Below are positions 44,862-52,390 of a stretch of DNA of 64,000 nt, piece after piece. Position numbers and translations under genes: made by a program. The stretch covers positions 80,094-144,093 of the forward strand of contig JAUHYD010000013.1 in assembly GCA_030426665.1 (NCBI GenBank), read 5' to 3'. Source of the stretch: Bacteroidia bacterium. Its GTDB lineage: Bacteria; Bacteroidota; Bacteroidia; Chitinophagales; Chitinophagaceae. Position 1 is the first letter of the stretch, and each line of letters starts with the position of its first letter. The notes under the pieces were generated by a model. The model saw nothing but the letters and a program-made list of their open reading frames with translations, had not been told where the DNA came from and made no database searches.

Positions 44862-46674
44862 CGCAAAAAATGTTAGTTGCCAATAATGATTTTGATAAAT
44901 GTACGATTACTGGCGCAGAAACCGCATTCCCAAATTGTTTATGGGCAACTTTATCGTTGCTATGAATTATAAACCAGTTTGGAAAACCTTGCAAACGGCC
45001 GGCCTCTCTGGGTGTTATCGATCTAAACTTTTTCTTTTTAAAAACCTCTTGAATAAATTTCTTTTTATATTCAGAAGTTGAACTTGCTTCAATCTGGATT
45101 AATGAAACCATATCTTTTGTACCAGTAGCGGTCAAAGTTGAAAAAATGTTCGCTTCTGGCAAGTACACTCTATATATTCCATTGATGCCAGCAGAGTTTT
45201 TAGAGTTTACAAATTCGTATCCACTTTCTGTAATTCTTAATATTTTTTTATCAACTAATTTTTGCAAATCGGTTGATGTTAAATTGGGAATAAGTTCTTT
45301 CAAGCTTTTTAATGGTATCGGATTGCCGTCAGAAGATCCATAGATTTTTTTCCTTCTGTTTTTCATGATGGCCATACAAATTTCCTTCTCAAATTCGCTT
45401 GTTTTGATAATGTCCCACGAGTGAATAGTCGAATGTCCATTGCGGGTATCACAAAACACAAAGAAGTCATTTAAGGATGTCAAGGTTTGAAATTTATTAC
45501 GTGAAAATGGAATCTTATCCCCAAACAATTCTTTAGGTTCAAACAATGCCTTTTGTTTAATTCCATCAATTTGAATATCATCTATGAAATTTGTAAGTTT
45601 CGCTAAATGATCTAAAGGCTTTGGGAATGAAAATGGGTCTAAGTCTTTTATATCTTTTCTTATCCCTACAATAAATATTCGCTCTCGATTTTGAGGTAAT
45701 CCGAAGTCGTAAGAATTCAATAAACTAACATTAACTTTATACTTGAGTTTTTCGAAACTCTCAAGTAAAAAATCAAGACTCTCTTTATTTCTGGGATCAT
45801 GAAGCCCTTTAACATTCTCGAAAATAAATGCCTTAGGGCGATTTTGTTCTACGATTCTTAATGTATCATACCATAAACGTCCCCTTGGATCTTCAAATCC
45901 ACGCATTTTGCCAGCCACTGACCATGATTGGCATGGAACACCACCAACGATAAGATCAACTTTAAAAGGTAATTTACTTAATTGCGTAACACTTCCCAGT
46001 TCGAATTCGTCTGTATCAGCCTCGATATAATTTCGCTTGTATACAGTAATTGCTTCTTTATCTATTTCGGAAAATCCTAAACATTTCCCGCCTACATCTT
46101 CAAGAGCTACTCTGAATCCTCCAATACCGGAAAACAAGTCAACAAAGGTAAATGTGTGTTTTTTTTCATTGTGCTTTTTCTTGATATTGTCAATATAATC
46201 TTGTATCTTCTGTGTGCACAAGTCTCCATCTTGTCTTATCTCATGCTCCCAAAATCTAAATATTTTCCATCCTTTCTTATCGAGGATGTCGTTCACTTCT
46301 TTATCTCTTTGCTGGTTGCGTTTTATTTTTGCCTCCCAAAATTCAGAATTGGAATTAGTTTTTGATGAAGCTACATTATATCCATGCCAAAAATCTCCGT
46401 CACAGAAAATGGCAATTCTATATTTTGGGATAACGAAATCTGGACTTCCTTCTACAGGCTCTATAAGATGTTCGGGTCTACAATAATTTATTTTTTTTAA
46501 TGCTAACTTATCTTCTAATATCTTTTCTATCGACGTGTTTGATCCCTTGATTTTGGACATGGTTTTTGAGCGCGTTTCCGTTGGCTCGTTAATTTCAAAG
46601 GTTGTATTATTGATAGTTCTGGTTTTTCTTCTTGGATATTTCAAATGCTCATCGTTCCCTTTCACTATTTCCAT
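44821..46674 (-). CDS. Vsr endonuclease fused to a C5 cytosine methyltransferase
   Basis: A 617-residue fusion. Residues about 35-165 are a very-short-patch-repair endonuclease: TRSKTMSKIKGSNTSIEKIL, PDFVIPKYRIAIFCDGDFWH, then GWKIFRFWEHEI. From residue 175 follows a full C5 methyltransferase: motif I FVDLFSGIGGF, motif IV GVPCQSWSVAGK with the catalytic Cys, motif VI FIFENVKG, motif VIII LPQNRERIFIVG, and motif X QFGNAVSAPV. Vsr repairs T:G mismatches that arise when 5-methylcytosine deaminates, so the fusion couples methylation with its own repair. Vsr and methyltransferase are usually separate genes. It is divergent from the TdeIII-like endonuclease. Confidence 0.9.
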   Translation of the reverse strand: MEIVKGNDEHLKYPRRKTRTINNTTFEINEPTETRSKTMSKIKGSNTSIEKILEDKLALKKINYCRPEHLIEPVEGSPDFVIPKYRIAIFCDGDFWHGYNVASSKTNSNSEFWEAKIKRNQQRDKEVNDILDKKGWKIFRFWEHEIRQDGDLCTQKIQDYIDNIKKKHNEKKHTFTFVDLFSGIGGFRVALEDVGGKCLGFSEIDKEAITVYKRNYIEADTDEFELGSVTQLSKLPFKVDLIVGGVPCQSWSVAGKMRGFEDPRGRLWYDTLRIVEQNRPKAFIFENVKGLHDPRNKESLDFLLESFEKLKYKVNVSLLNSYDFGLPQNRERIFIVGIRKDIKDLDPFSFPKPLDHLAKLTNFIDDIQIDGIKQKALFEPKELFGDKIPFSRNKFQTLTSLNDFFVFCDTRNGHSTIHSWDIIKTSEFEKEICMAIMKNRRKKIYGSSDGNPIPLKSLKELIPNLTSTDLQKLVDKKILRITESGYEFVNSKNSAGINGIYRVYLPEANIFSTLTATGTKDMVSLIQIEASSTSEYKKKFIQEVFKKKKFRSITPREAGRLQGFPNWFIIHSNDKVAHKQFGNAVSAPVIVHLSKSLLATNIFCDDNKRTHRNSKQV

Positions 46675-46840
46675 TGTTTAATTGATTTTATGGCTAAAAT
46701 TAGACAAAGTATTTGTATTTGGTCTGCATGTAAAATCATAAAGCATGTGAATCGCTTTAAAGTGACTTGATTCTTCTTTCAACAATTCTTTGTAAATACG
46801 TAAATAGGACTTACATTGTGTATATATTAATTTGCGTTGT

Positions 46841-47665
46841 ATGTCTCCACTTATCCCACAAACTATACCGACCGCACAAACGGTGTCAGAAACAATTAGG
46901 AGGACAGTAATAGCAAGTATTACTGATTTTGCTCGGGCTCGTTTAAATGGAGGAGCTGCCGACTTTCAAATTTTAGATTTGATTATTCCTCGAGAAAGAA
47001 AAATAAGATCAATTGTCGGTGGAATGGAAACCGCTCTCGGTAGGACATTGTGGGAACCTTTAGCCAAAAGTTTAGCATCTGCCAATGGCTTTGAAGTGAT
47101 TAGACAGAATTTAATGAGACCTACGATCATGCCAGCAAACTTGCATGGAACGATTCAAATAGTTTACAGTGGAAGAATTGAAAAAAATCCTGTATATACA
47201 GCGGATTACTGTCACGCTCAATTAAAAGCAATTTGTCAACCATTTTTAGTTAATCCGGTCGTAGGATTTAGTAATGCGTCAACTGGTTTTGGCGTAGACA
47301 TCTGGTTGAGAAAAGATGGCATTGATTATTTCTTTGATACAAAAACAGTACAACCGAATATTGGAAGTTACACCAGGTATTTTACACAGTTGCTTAATTG
47401 GTACGCTTATTATTATTCAAGGTATCCAGCTGGAATTGCTCAGGCAAGAATAGTATTTCCTTATAATCCTTATCAAGAAAACTTTTGGACGAAAACTATA
47501 GGCGGGGGATTCCCATTAGAGCCTACGAATGAGGCGTGGGTTGAAGATGAATTCTGGAATTTTTGTTCTGGAATCCCTAACACATTTGAATTGATAAAAA
47601 CGACCTTTAGAGAGGTTGCCGCGAGTGGAGAATTACAAGAGAGGTTTGATGCTTTGTTCGAATGA
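46841..47665 (+). CDS. TdeIII-like type II restriction endonuclease
   Basis: A 274-residue protein from ATG 46841 (MSPLIPQTIPTAQT). Features of the TdeIII family are visible: GFGVDIWLRKDGIDYFFDTKT (Asp and the D-x-K motif), QLLNWYAYYYSRYPAG, FPYNPYQENFW and DEFWNFCSG. TdeIII recognises GGNCC, which is compatible with the specificity suspected for the other endonuclease at this locus. The gene is divergent from the methyltransferase with 166 bases between, a common arrangement for control of restriction-modification genes. Confidence 0.78.
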   Translation: MSPLIPQTIPTAQTVSETIRRTVIASITDFARARLNGGAADFQILDLIIPRERKIRSIVGGMETALGRTLWEPLAKSLASANGFEVIRQNLMRPTIMPANLHGTIQIVYSGRIEKNPVYTADYCHAQLKAICQPFLVNPVVGFSNASTGFGVDIWLRKDGIDYFFDTKTVQPNIGSYTRYFTQLLNWYAYYYSRYPAGIAQARIVFPYNPYQENFWTKTIGGGFPLEPTNEAWVEDEFWNFCSGIPNTFELIKTTFREVAASGELQERFDALFE

Positions 47666-47750
47666 GTATTTGATTTCGATCTGAGTTCATGAATCGAGAA
47701 AAGTTGCTCTAATTAGGACAAAACCAACAGTAGTACTTTTTTAAAGAGAC

Positions 47751-47779
47751 AAAGTTTACACCCTGTTTATTTTAATATG
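47751..47779 (+). repeat. 29-bp boundary repeat, copy C
   Basis: It matches copy B at 23 of 29 positions, same orientation. It overlaps the last codons of the minus-strand gene that follows, so it may be under coding constraint. It lies between the restriction-modification locus and the DUF3800 operon. Confidence 0.55.
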
Positions 47780-48490
47780 ATCTTTGCCTCTTGACCGGGA
47801 TCGTTGATAGTTCCAAATTAAATTGTCGAGTCTTCGTGGAGTTATGACATAACCAATGGCATTAAGTTCTTGCGATACACTGAGTAGTAGAGCATGCGAT
47901 TGTTCAATAGAATACTGTAAACCGGTAGCGTCATAGAGAAATCTAAGTATCATTCTGTCCGGCTTTATCAGGCTCTCGTTACCTGCCAGCATAAAAAAAT
48001 ACTTGAGTGATATTGTACTTTTTTGCCCAGGTATACTCTTTATACAAAACTCGAAACTCTTATTGTTAGAAATCTTATAGACGTCTTGATAATATTCCAC
48101 ACCGAAATCATTAAGGACAGATAAAAAACGGCTGACCGCTTCCGCCTTTAGAATACCGTTTTTCACGGATGTACGCTGTCTATTTTTGTAGACATTTTCT
48201 GCAAGAAATAACGGGGTATTATCGGCAAGCATTTCATTGAACTTTGAAACGGCTATTTGAGTTTTTTTTGAGGGTATCTGTCCGCTTTGAGGGGCTGTTA
48301 TAGCTATTTTGTAATAATCACACATTCTGGCTATGGTATTCTTTACACCCTCATATTTTACACCGATGGAAAAGACGCTATCAATAACACAAAGCGGTAA
48401 ATGGGCATAATACTCTGTGACAACTTGGGTCGATAATTCGTCCAAATTGTCAATACAGAAATTCATTACTTGCCTCGTTTCGTTATTCAT
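47756..48490 (-). CDS. Unknown protein, possibly HhH-related
   Basis: A 244-residue, mostly helical protein. The C-terminal third contains STISLKYFFMLAGNESLIKPDRMILRFL, whose K-x-x-x-F-x-x-L-x-G ... KPDRMI pattern recalls helix-hairpin-helix base-excision proteins; other typical glycosylase residues are not visible. It is the third gene of an operon with a PD-(D/E)XK protein and a DUF3800 protein (2 bases from its neighbour). Confidence 0.5.
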   Translation of the reverse strand: MNNETRQVMNFCIDNLDELSTQVVTEYYAHLPLCVIDSVFSIGVKYEGVKNTIARMCDYYKIAITAPQSGQIPSKKTQIAVSKFNEMLADNTPLFLAENVYKNRQRTSVKNGILKAEAVSRFLSVLNDFGVEYYQDVYKISNNKSFEFCIKSIPGQKSTISLKYFFMLAGNESLIKPDRMILRFLYDATGLQYSIEQSHALLLSVSQELNAIGYVITPRRLDNLIWNYQRSRSRGKDHIKINRV

Positions 48491-48492
48491 CG

Positions 48493-48987
48493 TTATTGAA
48501 CTTTGATATACCCAATTTTAGCCGGCACACCGTTTGCGAAGGTCAAATCGTGTGTAATTGTTTCCACGCCAACTGAATTTATAACACTCAAATATTGTTG
48601 CCAATTTGGGTGTTGAGGAGGTACCGGGAACATAATAAATATAACATACTTATCAGCATAATTATCTCTCAGCCGTAACTTATGAACATCCGCTATTATG
48701 TTGTTTAGGTTGTTCGTTATTGGCTTTCCTTTATTCTCAACTCCTTCAATTCGCAGGTTTGTATTGGATGTTTTTAATTCTATCGCCACACTCTCGAACG
48801 TAATATCAATACCCGAAACCTCCGGCAACGCCCTATAACCTGCTTCCTCAAAAATCCTCACCAATTCCACCTTCAACCACCCTTCAAATTTCGCCCTTAT
48901 CTGTGCGAACTTTTTTAAGCCTGCGTGATCTTTTATCAAGACCGTCAATTTCGGATTGACCAGGCCTATTAGTTGTTCCAAATTCAT
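48493..48987 (-). CDS. PD-(D/E)XK nuclease-like protein
   Basis: A 164-residue protein from ATG 48987 (MNLEQLIGLVNPKL). The core reads FEGWLKVELVRIFEEAGYRA, then SGIDITFESVAIELKTSN, giving the E ... D ... E-x-K order of PD-(D/E)XK nucleases. It starts 15 bases after the upstream DUF3800 stop and ends 2 bases before the next gene, so it belongs to one operon. The target is unknown. Confidence 0.65.
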   Translation of the reverse strand: MNLEQLIGLVNPKLTVLIKDHAGLKKFAQIRAKFEGWLKVELVRIFEEAGYRALPEVSGIDITFESVAIELKTSNTNLRIEGVENKGKPITNNLNNIIADVHKLRLRDNYADKYVIFIMFPVPPQHPNWQQYLSVINSVGVETITHDLTFANGVPAKIGYIKVQ

Positions 48988-49001
48988 GAATATAGTAAAT
49001 A

Positions 49002-49817
49002 TTATCGAACGTGAGTTGATGAGTAACGATAGAAGTAATCTGCTGCTGGACATCTACTCTTACTTAAGAAAATGTTCGCTTTGGGTATTGCCAATTTCAA
49101 AGTTTGATTTGCATATCCAGACATGACGGTATCTTCCCCGACAAACTTCGGTTGGGTATAATTATGGCTGAGTTCTAAGTGTTTTCTTAAAAAATAACAC
49201 AGAAAATCTGCTAACTGTATTAATCCGACCTGCTTACTATCAACAAAATGAGGTACATCAATAATTTGGTCGAGTTTATCTTGCTTCTTACCCTTCTTAT
49301 AGTAGGTATCCGACCAATCTGGAGGGTTAAGAATTAGTTTGGTAAATTCCGTTTGGTCATGAACTTTATTATCGAAAATCATCACACAGTTTCCTTTATT
49401 TTTATCAAAAGTCTGGTGATATTTTTGCAGCGACAACGCTATATGAAACGCCATATGTCTCCACAAACTACCCAAATCTTGATAAAAGGGTTCCTGACCC
49501 CGATTTGCCATGAAAGCAGATTTATCCAGTGCAGTAAATACAATTGAGTGTTTACGATCGGATAACCAGTTGAATATACTATTAATTAAATCCGCCCTCT
49601 GTTGCGGTTGAAGGTTCCTAAATGGACTATTGCCAGCATACAGTTCATGTGTATGTATTTCAGGTATTCTTCGACCAGCTGCATGGGACAATCTGCTTAG
49701 TAGGTCGTTCCAATCGCTCTTGGTAGGTCGCATCCGATGGTGGTCGGTTATTATTCCGACCATAACGGCAATTTGTTCTTGCCCAGTACCACTCTCATCT
49801 ATGTAACAAAATTTCAT
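49002..49817 (-). CDS. DUF3800 family protein
   Basis: A 271-residue protein of the DUF3800 family, which has an RNase H-like fold. It begins FCYIDESGTGQEQIAVMVG, where the YIDESG motif holds the conserved Asp and Glu. Further conserved elements are VMIFDNKVHDQTEF and KQVGLIQLADFLCYFLRKH (Q..D pair). Members occur in many defence islands and may cut or sense nucleic acid. It is the first gene of a three-gene operon. Confidence 0.8.
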   Translation of the reverse strand: MKFCYIDESGTGQEQIAVMVGIITDHHRMRPTKSDWNDLLSRLSHAAGRRIPEIHTHELYAGNSPFRNLQPQQRADLINSIFNWLSDRKHSIVFTALDKSAFMANRGQEPFYQDLGSLWRHMAFHIALSLQKYHQTFDKNKGNCVMIFDNKVHDQTEFTKLILNPPDWSDTYYKKGKKQDKLDQIIDVPHFVDSKQVGLIQLADFLCYFLRKHLELSHNYTQPKFVGEDTVMSGYANQTLKLAIPKANIFLSKSRCPAADYFYRYSSTHVR

Positions 49818-49880
49818 AGCAGTATAAAATTACTTTTTTGTCATAACATTTCTGGTGTGGATGTCTGTTTAGAGCAGATT

Positions 49881-51005
49881 TTACCAGATGTTTTTCTTCT
49901 TGTATTCCAAATTTGTCCGATAACTGTCATCTAACAGCTCATCTTCTCGTTGAATTAACGGGTCATACCAGTCTGTCTTTTTCCTCGCCCAATCAAGCCA
50001 TGCGTGTAGTTCGTCGGTCATCGTTCCCTTATCCTGCTCGTTTCTTTCCACAACGCTTATATAATCTCGTAATTGCTTCACCTCATCATACCGTTTGGCT
50101 GTCGCAAGAAGTGCCCTGAAGTCCCTTAATTCTTTTTCTTTCCGAGCTTCAACTTCTTCTTCTAACCGTTTCTTTTCTCTCTGCTCTGCCCACCATCTTT
50201 GGTTCTCCTCTTTTTCTAACCTACCGTTGTGTCCAACGGTTTCAAGCTTTGCAATAATATTTGCTATCTGCTCTTCGAGAGGCGTTCTCTTGTTATCCCA
50301 TTCTTTGTGAATGAGAAAATAATCCATTTTCAAGTAGATTATCCCAGTCGGCTTATAATCAGCCGAATACCTTCCTTCTGCTGGCGGCACTCTGACGGTA
50401 CGTTCTCTCAACCCTATTTTTATTTCGGTTCCTTCAACTACAAAATAGGTCTCATCATTCTTGATTAGAATGTCATGTCCTCTATGACGTAGAGTTTTTA
50501 CCAACGTATCCATGAAACGTAATGCCTGTGCAATAAGGCCCGACGTAACTGCTATTCTGATTTCGTTTCTGTCGGTTGATAGTATTCCAGTTCCCCAACG
50601 ACCTTTAGCTTTGTTGTTTAAAGTTTCACGAGCAGCAACTATTAGTTTATCAGGTTGAGTTAACTTAGCGGGTACGGTAATTTCTTTCTTGGTCTCTATC
50701 TCTATTCGCTTCTCTAATTGTTTAACCGGTTTCCCAGGAACAATGTTATTTGAAGTGCCATATTCATCGATTGATATTGTGAGGATATTCTCGCCCGTAT
50801 AAGAATTGTCAAGTGGAATAGGTGTAACGTCCTTCTTAAATTTTAGTTTAGTCCAATAGCCAGAGCCAGGCACAGGAATATTCATATTCTCACAAATCTT
50901 TCTGAAGTCTGGATATGGCACTTTATACTTTTTCGAAAGGGCGAGTAACGGCTCAGACCATACAAGGTCATAGAGTTCTTGACGAGTTATACTTACTTGT
51001 TCCAT
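49881..51005 (-). CDS. Unknown protein with HTH-like N-terminus and coiled coil
   Basis: A 374-residue protein from ATG 51005 (MEQVSITRQELYDLVWSEP). The N-terminal segment ELYDLVWSEPLLALSKKYKV, then FRKICENMNIPVPGSGYW, is a widespread bacterial pattern that looks like a DNA-binding HTH. The middle is beta-rich and the C-terminal third is a charged coiled coil (RLEEEVEARKEKELRDF). Function unknown. It lies upstream of the DUF3800 operon on the same strand at 64 bases and could be its regulator, or stand alone. Confidence 0.6.
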   Translation of the reverse strand: MEQVSITRQELYDLVWSEPLLALSKKYKVPYPDFRKICENMNIPVPGSGYWTKLKFKKDVTPIPLDNSYTGENILTISIDEYGTSNNIVPGKPVKQLEKRIEIETKKEITVPAKLTQPDKLIVAARETLNNKAKGRWGTGILSTDRNEIRIAVTSGLIAQALRFMDTLVKTLRHRGHDILIKNDETYFVVEGTEIKIGLRERTVRVPPAEGRYSADYKPTGIIYLKMDYFLIHKEWDNKRTPLEEQIANIIAKLETVGHNGRLEKEENQRWWAEQREKKRLEEEVEARKEKELRDFRALLATAKRYDEVKQLRDYISVVERNEQDKGTMTDELHAWLDWARKKTDWYDPLIQREDELLDDSYRTNLEYKKKNIW

Positions 51006-51068
51006 GATGCTGCGAGTTTTAGCAGGGGTTAATTTAAACACTTTATTAATCCTAATGTGAAGTCGCAA

Positions 51069-51084
51069 GGATGGCGGAATTGGT
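51069..51084 (+). repeat. tRNA-Leu 5'-half fragment 1
   Basis: ggatggcggaattggt is identical to 16 bases of the 5' acceptor and D-arm region of the tRNA-Leu at 52355 but lies on the plus strand, inverted relative to it. The following bases diverge quickly. Confidence 0.65.
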
Positions 51085-51183
51085 TGGCACCCAATTATGC
51101 ACTTCGACCAGATGGGGTGTAATTGTTATCTACATCTATCACGTTATTATTACTTTTATAAAGTATTTAATCGAAATGAAGCG

Positions 51184-52092
51184 ATGATTGATGACGTAAA
51201 CGAATTTCAAAGCCTGCTGCATACTGTCACAGAAATAGCCAAAGCAGACGGTGATGAAGATATTGTAGGTCTGTTGACAAATTCTCAAATAACTATCCAA
51301 GAAACAGACTATGATAATTGGAATGGGGGAACATATGGCTACACCATATACATTTGCATTGATGTTAAAACGTTTATCAACCATCGAGATAAAATTGATA
51401 ACGTTGAAAAAGCAATTGAAAGCAGGTTTTCGTTAGCAGTACGCCACTTAGACAACGAGAATATATCAAGAGTATCAATCGTTCCAAAGTCTTATAATAT
51501 TAATGCACCAGCTCCTAACCCTCATCGTCCGTTTTCCGCAAGTGAGAACAAGAGACGAGATACTTTGACAGCCTATCTTAATAATGTTTCAGAAGACGAG
51601 TTGATAGAAGAAATTCTTCTCCCTCTTTTCAGACAGTTAGGGTTTCATCGTATTAGTTTTGCTGGACATAAAGATAAAGCTCTTGAATACGGTAAAGATA
51701 TATGGATGAGATATAGCTTGCCAACGCAGCATATTTTGTATTTCGGTATTCAGGTAAAAAAAGGGAAGTTAGATTCCTCAGGTGTTACAAAAACAGGGAA
51801 CGCTAATGTCGCGGAAGTCTATCAACAAGCATTGATGATGCTTGGTCATGAAATTTTCGATGCGGAGACAAATAGAAACGTACTGGTAGACCACGCTTTT
51901 ATAGTGGCCGGTGGAGAAATTACAAAAGCAGCCAAAAACTGGATTGGCGGAAAACTGGATGCGAATAAACGAAGCCAAATAATGTTTATGGACAGAGATG
52001 ATATTCTGAATCTGTATGTGGTAACAAATCTTCCTCTTCCTGATAAAGCAATAAACAAGCCGCCTCAAAATTCAGATGATTTACCATTCTAA
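51184..52092 (+). CDS. Mrr-like restriction endonuclease-fold protein
   Basis: A 302-residue protein from ATG 51184 (MIDDVNEFQSLLHTVTEIA). The N-terminal 100 residues contain QETDYDNWNGGTYGYTIYIC, a domain seen in several defence proteins but unnamed to me. The C-terminal half has a type IV restriction/Mrr-like core: LPLFRQLGFHRISFAGH, then ALEYGKDIWMRY and FGIQVKKGKLD (D and Q-x-K). The gene is enclosed by two short tRNA-Leu 5'-half fragments. It is the last gene of the element. Confidence 0.7.
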   Translation: MIDDVNEFQSLLHTVTEIAKADGDEDIVGLLTNSQITIQETDYDNWNGGTYGYTIYICIDVKTFINHRDKIDNVEKAIESRFSLAVRHLDNENISRVSIVPKSYNINAPAPNPHRPFSASENKRRDTLTAYLNNVSEDELIEEILLPLFRQLGFHRISFAGHKDKALEYGKDIWMRYSLPTQHILYFGIQVKKGKLDSSGVTKTGNANVAEVYQQALMMLGHEIFDAETNRNVLVDHAFIVAGGEITKAAKNWIGGKLDANKRSQIMFMDRDDILNLYVVTNLPLPDKAINKPPQNSDDLPF

Positions 52093-52112
52093 TGGCGGAA
52101 CTGGTTGACGCG
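52091..52112 (+). repeat. tRNA-Leu 5'-half fragment 2
   Basis: aatggcggaactggttgacg followed by cg matches the tRNA-Leu D-arm region with two mismatches in the 22 bases ending here and overlaps the stop codon of the Mrr-like gene. It has the same orientation as the fragment at 51069, about 1.0 kb away. Confidence 0.6.
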
Positions 52113-52190
52113 CAATTACCGCTTATCATGTGCTATCCAATCGACCTTTAAACAGCAAGAACAGCCACCAGTACGACTTTCAAAGGATTG

Positions 52191-52210
52191 CAATGCAAAA
52201 CATAATGCAA
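52191..52210 (+). repeat. Possible integrase arm site, right
   Basis: caatgcaaaacataatgcaa matches the 20-mer at 19546 with two differences. It lies about 100 bases inside the right end of the element. Confidence 0.5.
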
Positions 52211-52231
52211 GGTCAAATTACCTAAAACAAA

Positions 52232-52261
52232 CAAGGAGCCACGATTTAACGTAACTCCTTG
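52232..52261 (-). terminator. Element-supplied terminator for tRNA-Leu
   Basis: On the minus strand caaggag and ctccttg form a seven-base stem with a 16-base loop followed by tttgtttt. It lies 10 bases past the tRNA 3' end and replaces the original terminator left at 19349. Confidence 0.7.
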
Positions 52262-52271
52262 ATAATCAGTG

Positions 52272-52355
52272 TGCCCCGAAGGGGAGTCGAACCCCTACTC
52301 ACTTGCGTGAACCAGATTTTGAGTCTGGCGCGTCTACCAATTCCGCCATCCGGGC
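52272..52355 (-). tRNA. tRNA-Leu(CAA), chimeric
   Basis: The gene is 84 bases with acceptor GCCCGGA, D arm, anticodon arm CCAGA-CTCAAAA-TCTGG (anticodon CAA, Leu UUG codons), a long variable arm typical of Leu, T loop TTCGACT, and acceptor strand TCGGGGC with discriminator A. No CCA is encoded (CAC follows). Position 5:68 is a G-G mismatch. The displaced half at 19395 has C there and encodes CCA, so the 3' half of this gene came with the element. Confidence 0.93.
52311..52325. repeat. Right attachment site core
   Basis: It is the second copy of accagattttgagtc. It lies in the anticodon arm of the functional tRNA-Leu and marks the right end of the element. Confidence 0.85.
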
Positions 52356-52390
52356 GTTACAGTTTTACAATCAGAAACGGTAAAACTGAA

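Larger units (their letters stand above)
19437..52325. mobile_element. Integrated element of about 33 kb in tRNA-Leu(CAA)
   Basis: The element is bounded by 15-bp direct repeats in a tRNA-Leu gene and carries a tyrosine recombinase near the left end. Its right end rebuilds the tRNA 3' half and a terminator. The cargo includes a replication-type protein with iteron-like repeats, a ParB-like protein, and several restriction and defence-type loci. I see no conjugation genes (no relaxase, VirB4 or TraG-like ATPase), so it may be a mobilisable or phage-satellite-like island or a decayed integrative plasmid. Genes inside look more AT-rich than the flanks by eye; this was not computed. Confidence 0.85.

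Noticed and set aside
19437..52325. Classification as an integrative conjugative element
   Set aside because: No relaxase, coupling protein or type IV secretion ATPase is visible in any frame, so only a general mobile element is claimed.
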